Positions 6,840 through 7,940 of a DNA stretch of 7,940 nt are shown piece after piece (the stretch's first letter is position 1; each line of letters starts with the position of its first letter). The DNA comes from Syntrophobacterales bacterium (GTDB lineage Bacteria > Desulfobacterota > Syntrophobacteria > BM002): contig JAUVTM010000087.1 of the NCBI GenBank assembly GCA_030601545.1, positions 1 to 7,940 of the forward strand, given 5' to 3'. Under the pieces are notes generated by a model. The model worked only from the letters and a program-made list of their open reading frames with translations. It had not been told where the DNA came from and made no database searches. A program made the translations under genes and the position numbers.

Positions 6840-7280
6840 ATGAAACGATTGGGTTTGCTTGGTTACTGGCTGATGCTGCTTATGCTGGTGGCTCTGTTTA
6901 CGAAAGCACCGTCAGTTTTGGCAGCAGAGGACCCGATGAATGGGCCTTGGGATAGTCCAGTTCACCGGTCTTATGCCCACAACCACAATGATCATACCAA
7001 TTCGTCTATAGCGTCTGGTTTTTTCACTTCCCTTCTCACCTTTTTTTCAGAAGTAATTTCCCCGGTGGACGGGGATCGCTGCCCAAGCTATCCCACGTGC
7101 GTTGCCTATAGTAAAGAGGCTTATCAGAAACACGGGGCCTTTATCGGTACACTCATGACTGTGGACCGACTCTTTCATGAAGCCGACGAGTATCGGTTCT
7201 CCCCCACCATAAAGGTCTACGGAGTACACCGTACGTACGATCCGGTCTCAGCAAATGAGTACTGGAAGCGTAAACCCTAA
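6840..7280 (+). CDS. Exported YidD-domain protein (membrane protein insertion efficiency factor family)
   Basis: The 146-residue protein begins with a clear signal peptide: MKR, a hydrophobic core of about 18 residues, and a probable signal peptidase I site SVLA-AED near residue 28. After a His/Asn-rich linker (HRSYAHNHNDHTN), residues 65-136 match the YidD family: FFSEVISPVDGDRCPSYPTC (C81, C87), YSKEAYQKHGAFIGT, DRLFHE and a terminal YDPV. Canonical YidD is a cytoplasmic membrane-associated protein of roughly 70-90 residues encoded beside rnpA and yidC, where it aids membrane protein insertion. This copy is longer, exported and away from those genes, so its job may differ. Start choice: GGAG at 6830-6833 is 6 nt before the ATG at 6840. 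Upstream in-frame ATGs (6774, 6792) fall in or right after the palindrome and would bury the signal peptide. Confidence 0.8.
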   Translation: MKRLGLLGYWLMLLMLVALFTKAPSVLAAEDPMNGPWDSPVHRSYAHNHNDHTNSSIASGFFTSLLTFFSEVISPVDGDRCPSYPTCVAYSKEAYQKHGAFIGTLMTVDRLFHEADEYRFSPTIKVYGVHRTYDPVSANEYWKRKP

Positions 7281-7282
7281 AG

Positions 7283-7352
7283 GCATAGAGCATGGGGCAT
7301 GGAGCATAGAGCAAGGAGTCAGGAGTCAGGAGTCAGAATCCAGAATTCAGGA
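7283..7352 (+). repeat. Purine-rich tandem heptamer array, ten units
   Basis: Ten 7-nt units follow each other in one register without spacers. The first four are GCAT-type (GCATAGA, GCATGGG, GCATGGA, GCATAGA), then GCAAGGA makes a transition to GTCAGGA-type units, and the last copies decay (TCCAGAA, TTCAGGA). The array starts 3 nt after the YidD stop codon. Confidence 0.85.
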
Positions 7353-7383
7353 GAATGGCAATCAAAATTGAGTTCCTTTCAAC

Positions 7384-7586
7384 TGCCTTCTATCCTCTCT
7401 CGTCTGACTTGTGACCTCTAATCCCCGTCTCGCCGTTTCTCCCCCTCCCCGTGTCGTGCCGCTGTGCCTAGTCTTAGTTCCTAGTTACAACGGCTGCCCG
7501 CTTGCTTTTCACCATGCCCTTTGCCCTATGCTCCATGCTCTATGCCTTCCCAAATCCGCAATCTACAATCTCCAATCTCCAATCTA
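7384..7586 (+). repeat. Pyrimidine-rich heptamer array in inverted orientation to the first
   Basis: The segment can be read as 29 consecutive 7-nt units in a single register, with blocks of related neighbours: TGACTTG/TGACCTC (7405-7418), CTAGTCT/TAGTTCC/TAGTTAC (7468-7488), CCCTATG/CTCCATG/CTCTATG (7524-7544) and CAATCTA/CAATCTC (7559-7586, four clean units). Blocks between these are too diverged to be sure of. The stretch 7521-7548 is the reverse complement of the start of the first array (7280-7314). Confidence 0.7.
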
Positions 7587-7597
7587 CAATGTGCAAA

Positions 7598-7637
7598 TTG
7601 ACTCTGATGCAATTAAGTTGCATAATGCAATTATAAT
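7598..7637 (+). promoter_or_regulatory. Promoter with overlapping operator for the metal-transport gene
   Basis: TTGACT (7598-7603) and CATAAT (7621-7626) are separated by exactly 17 nt and each match the sigma-70 consensus at five of six positions. A perfect TATAAT (7632-7637) offers a second -10 but lacks a good -35. Three alternating half-sites cover the first -10: ATGCAA (7607-7612), TTGCAT (7618-7623) and ATGCAA (7625-7630). These give the dyads ATGCAATTAAGTTGCAT and TTGCATAATGCAA. A protein bound there would block RNA polymerase, as expected for a metal-responsive repressor such as a Fur-family Zur. The identity of the regulator is inference from the downstream gene. Confidence 0.65.
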
Positions 7638-7642
7638 GGGTA

Positions 7643-7668
7643 GGGGACTTCTGACTCACAAAGTCTCC
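7643..7668 (+). promoter_or_regulatory. Stem-loop in the leader of the metal-transport gene
   Basis: GGGGACTT (7643-7650) and AAGTCTCC (7661-7668) pair over 8 bp with one G-T wobble and a 10-nt loop. It would lie at or near the 5' end of the transcript from the promoter just upstream. No T-run follows, so transcript protection or a regulatory role is as likely as termination. Confidence 0.4.
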
Positions 7669-7676
7669 AAGCCCGC

Positions 7677-7703
7677 ATATTTCATGAATCCGCCTAAGGC
7701 GGA
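7677..7703 (+). repeat. Second copy of the ATATTTCATGAA core joined to a TCCGCC stem-loop
   Basis: ATATTTCATGAA (7677-7688) is identical to the core of the palindrome at 6759-6790, but its right arm is replaced by TCCGCC-TAA-GGCGGA (7689-7703), a perfect 6-bp stem. The element lies in the leader of the metal-transport gene, 18 nt before its ribosome binding site. Confidence 0.5.
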
Positions 7704-7733
7704 CCGCAAGAACAGAAGCAAGGTGACAGCACT

Positions 7734-7940
7734 GTGAAAAAGGTGGTCATTTCCGGACTGTTGGTTCTATTCCTGTCTATCGCCCAGATTACTCTCGCCC
7801 GTTCCCTCAAGGTGTTCGTAAGCATTTTGCCCCAGAAGTACTTCGTCGAAAAAATCGGCGGAGATTTTGTTGAGGTTGCTGTTATGGTCCAACCAGGAGC
7901 AAGTCCAGCCACCTACGAACCAAGACCCAAGCAGATGGTC
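7734..7940 (+). CDS. Metal ABC transporter substrate-binding protein, ZnuA/TroA family (5' part only)
   Basis: The frame opens at GTG 7734 and runs off the window after 69 codons. Residues 1-22 (MKKVVISGLLVLFLSIAQ, then ITLA) form a signal peptide with cleavage likely after A22, and no lipobox cysteine is visible. The mature part VFVSILPQKYFVEKIGGDFVEVAV followed by PGASPATYEPRPKQM is typical of cluster A-I solute-binding proteins for zinc or manganese, which deliver the metal to an ABC permease from the periplasm. The position that usually carries the first metal-ligand histidine (PGxxPHxYEP) is A59 here. AGGTGA (7721-7726), 7 nt upstream, supports the GTG start. The promoter at 7598-7626 with its overlapping dyads suggests repression by a metal sensor. 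Permease and ATPase genes would be expected downstream, outside the window. Confidence 0.85.
   Translation, partial: MKKVVISGLLVLFLSIAQITLARSLKVFVSILPQKYFVEKIGGDFVEVAVMVQPGASPATYEPRPKQMV

Larger units (their letters stand above)
7281..7597 (+). other. Non-coding stretch dominated by heptamer arrays
   Basis: Between the YidD gene and the promoter of the metal-transport gene I find no credible gene. The stretch consists of a purine-rich heptamer array (7283-7352), a short unique piece (7353-7383), and a pyrimidine-rich heptamer array (7384-7586). Open frames that cross it are by-products of the 7-nt repeats. Confidence 0.7.

Noticed and set aside
6752..6955. 67-codon forward frame overlapping the start of the YidD gene
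   Set aside because: It reads through the palindrome in another frame, has no family resemblance and conflicts with the clear signal peptide and ribosome binding site of the YidD gene.
7283..7586. CRISPR array
   Set aside because: The repeats are directly adjacent 7-nt units without spacers of constant length, and no cas gene is nearby.
7411..7737. 108-codon forward open frame across the heptamer region
   Set aside because: It reads repetitive, low-complexity DNA (repeated CPMLHALC-type residues), has no ribosome binding site and overlaps a better promoter and leader. Open heptamer arrays readily produce such frames.

Overview
The window looks like a chromosomal stretch from an anaerobic bacterium, most likely Desulfobacterota (old Deltaproteobacteria) or a close relative. 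The reasons are a multi-subunit 2-oxoacid:acceptor oxidoreductase in which the small ferredoxin subunit is fused to an NAD(P)-linked flavoprotein, an XRE-cupin regulator beside it, a response regulator with an HD-GYP output domain, and intergenic DNA rich in tandem heptamers and short palindromes. This assignment is inference; no rRNA or other marker gene is present. All genes are on the + strand.

Layout. 1-110 is upstream sequence, possibly the tail of another gene. 111-1265 encodes a receiver/HD-GYP response regulator (predicted cyclic-di-GMP phosphodiesterase). 1266-1437 holds four CATTTCA-type heptamers and a TGTTT-N5-AAACA double operator in front of an XRE-cupin regulator (1438-2040). 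2203-6671 is a 2-oxoacid oxidoreductase cluster in the order gamma, GltD-like flavoprotein fused to a two-cluster ferredoxin, alpha, beta. The last three genes overlap and are surely co-transcribed. 6672-6839 carries a 32-nt palindrome. 6840-7280 encodes a YidD-domain protein with a signal peptide. 7281-7733 is non-coding: two oppositely oriented heptamer arrays, then a strong promoter with an overlapping operator and two stem-loops. 7734-7940 is the start of a ZnuA/TroA-type metal-binding lipoprotein-like or periplasmic protein that runs off the end.

How it fits together. The alpha and beta subunits would decarboxylate a 2-oxoacid on thiamine diphosphate and make an acyl-CoA. Electrons would pass through the beta-subunit [4Fe-4S] cluster and the two ferredoxin clusters of the fusion to its FAD and then to NAD(P)+. 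The complex would thus be a 2-oxoacid:NAD(P)+ oxidoreductase rather than a plain ferredoxin-dependent one, comparable in its parts list to phenylglyoxylate:NAD+ oxidoreductase. The XRE-cupin protein directly upstream is a likely regulator, perhaps sensing a small acid. The substrate cannot be settled from sequence.

The points most worth a second look are the flavoprotein-ferredoxin fusion with its six-cysteine ladder, the inverted heptamer arrays that differ by one unit, the operator overlapping the metal-transport promoter, the missing first metal-ligand histidine in that transporter protein, and the exported YidD domain.
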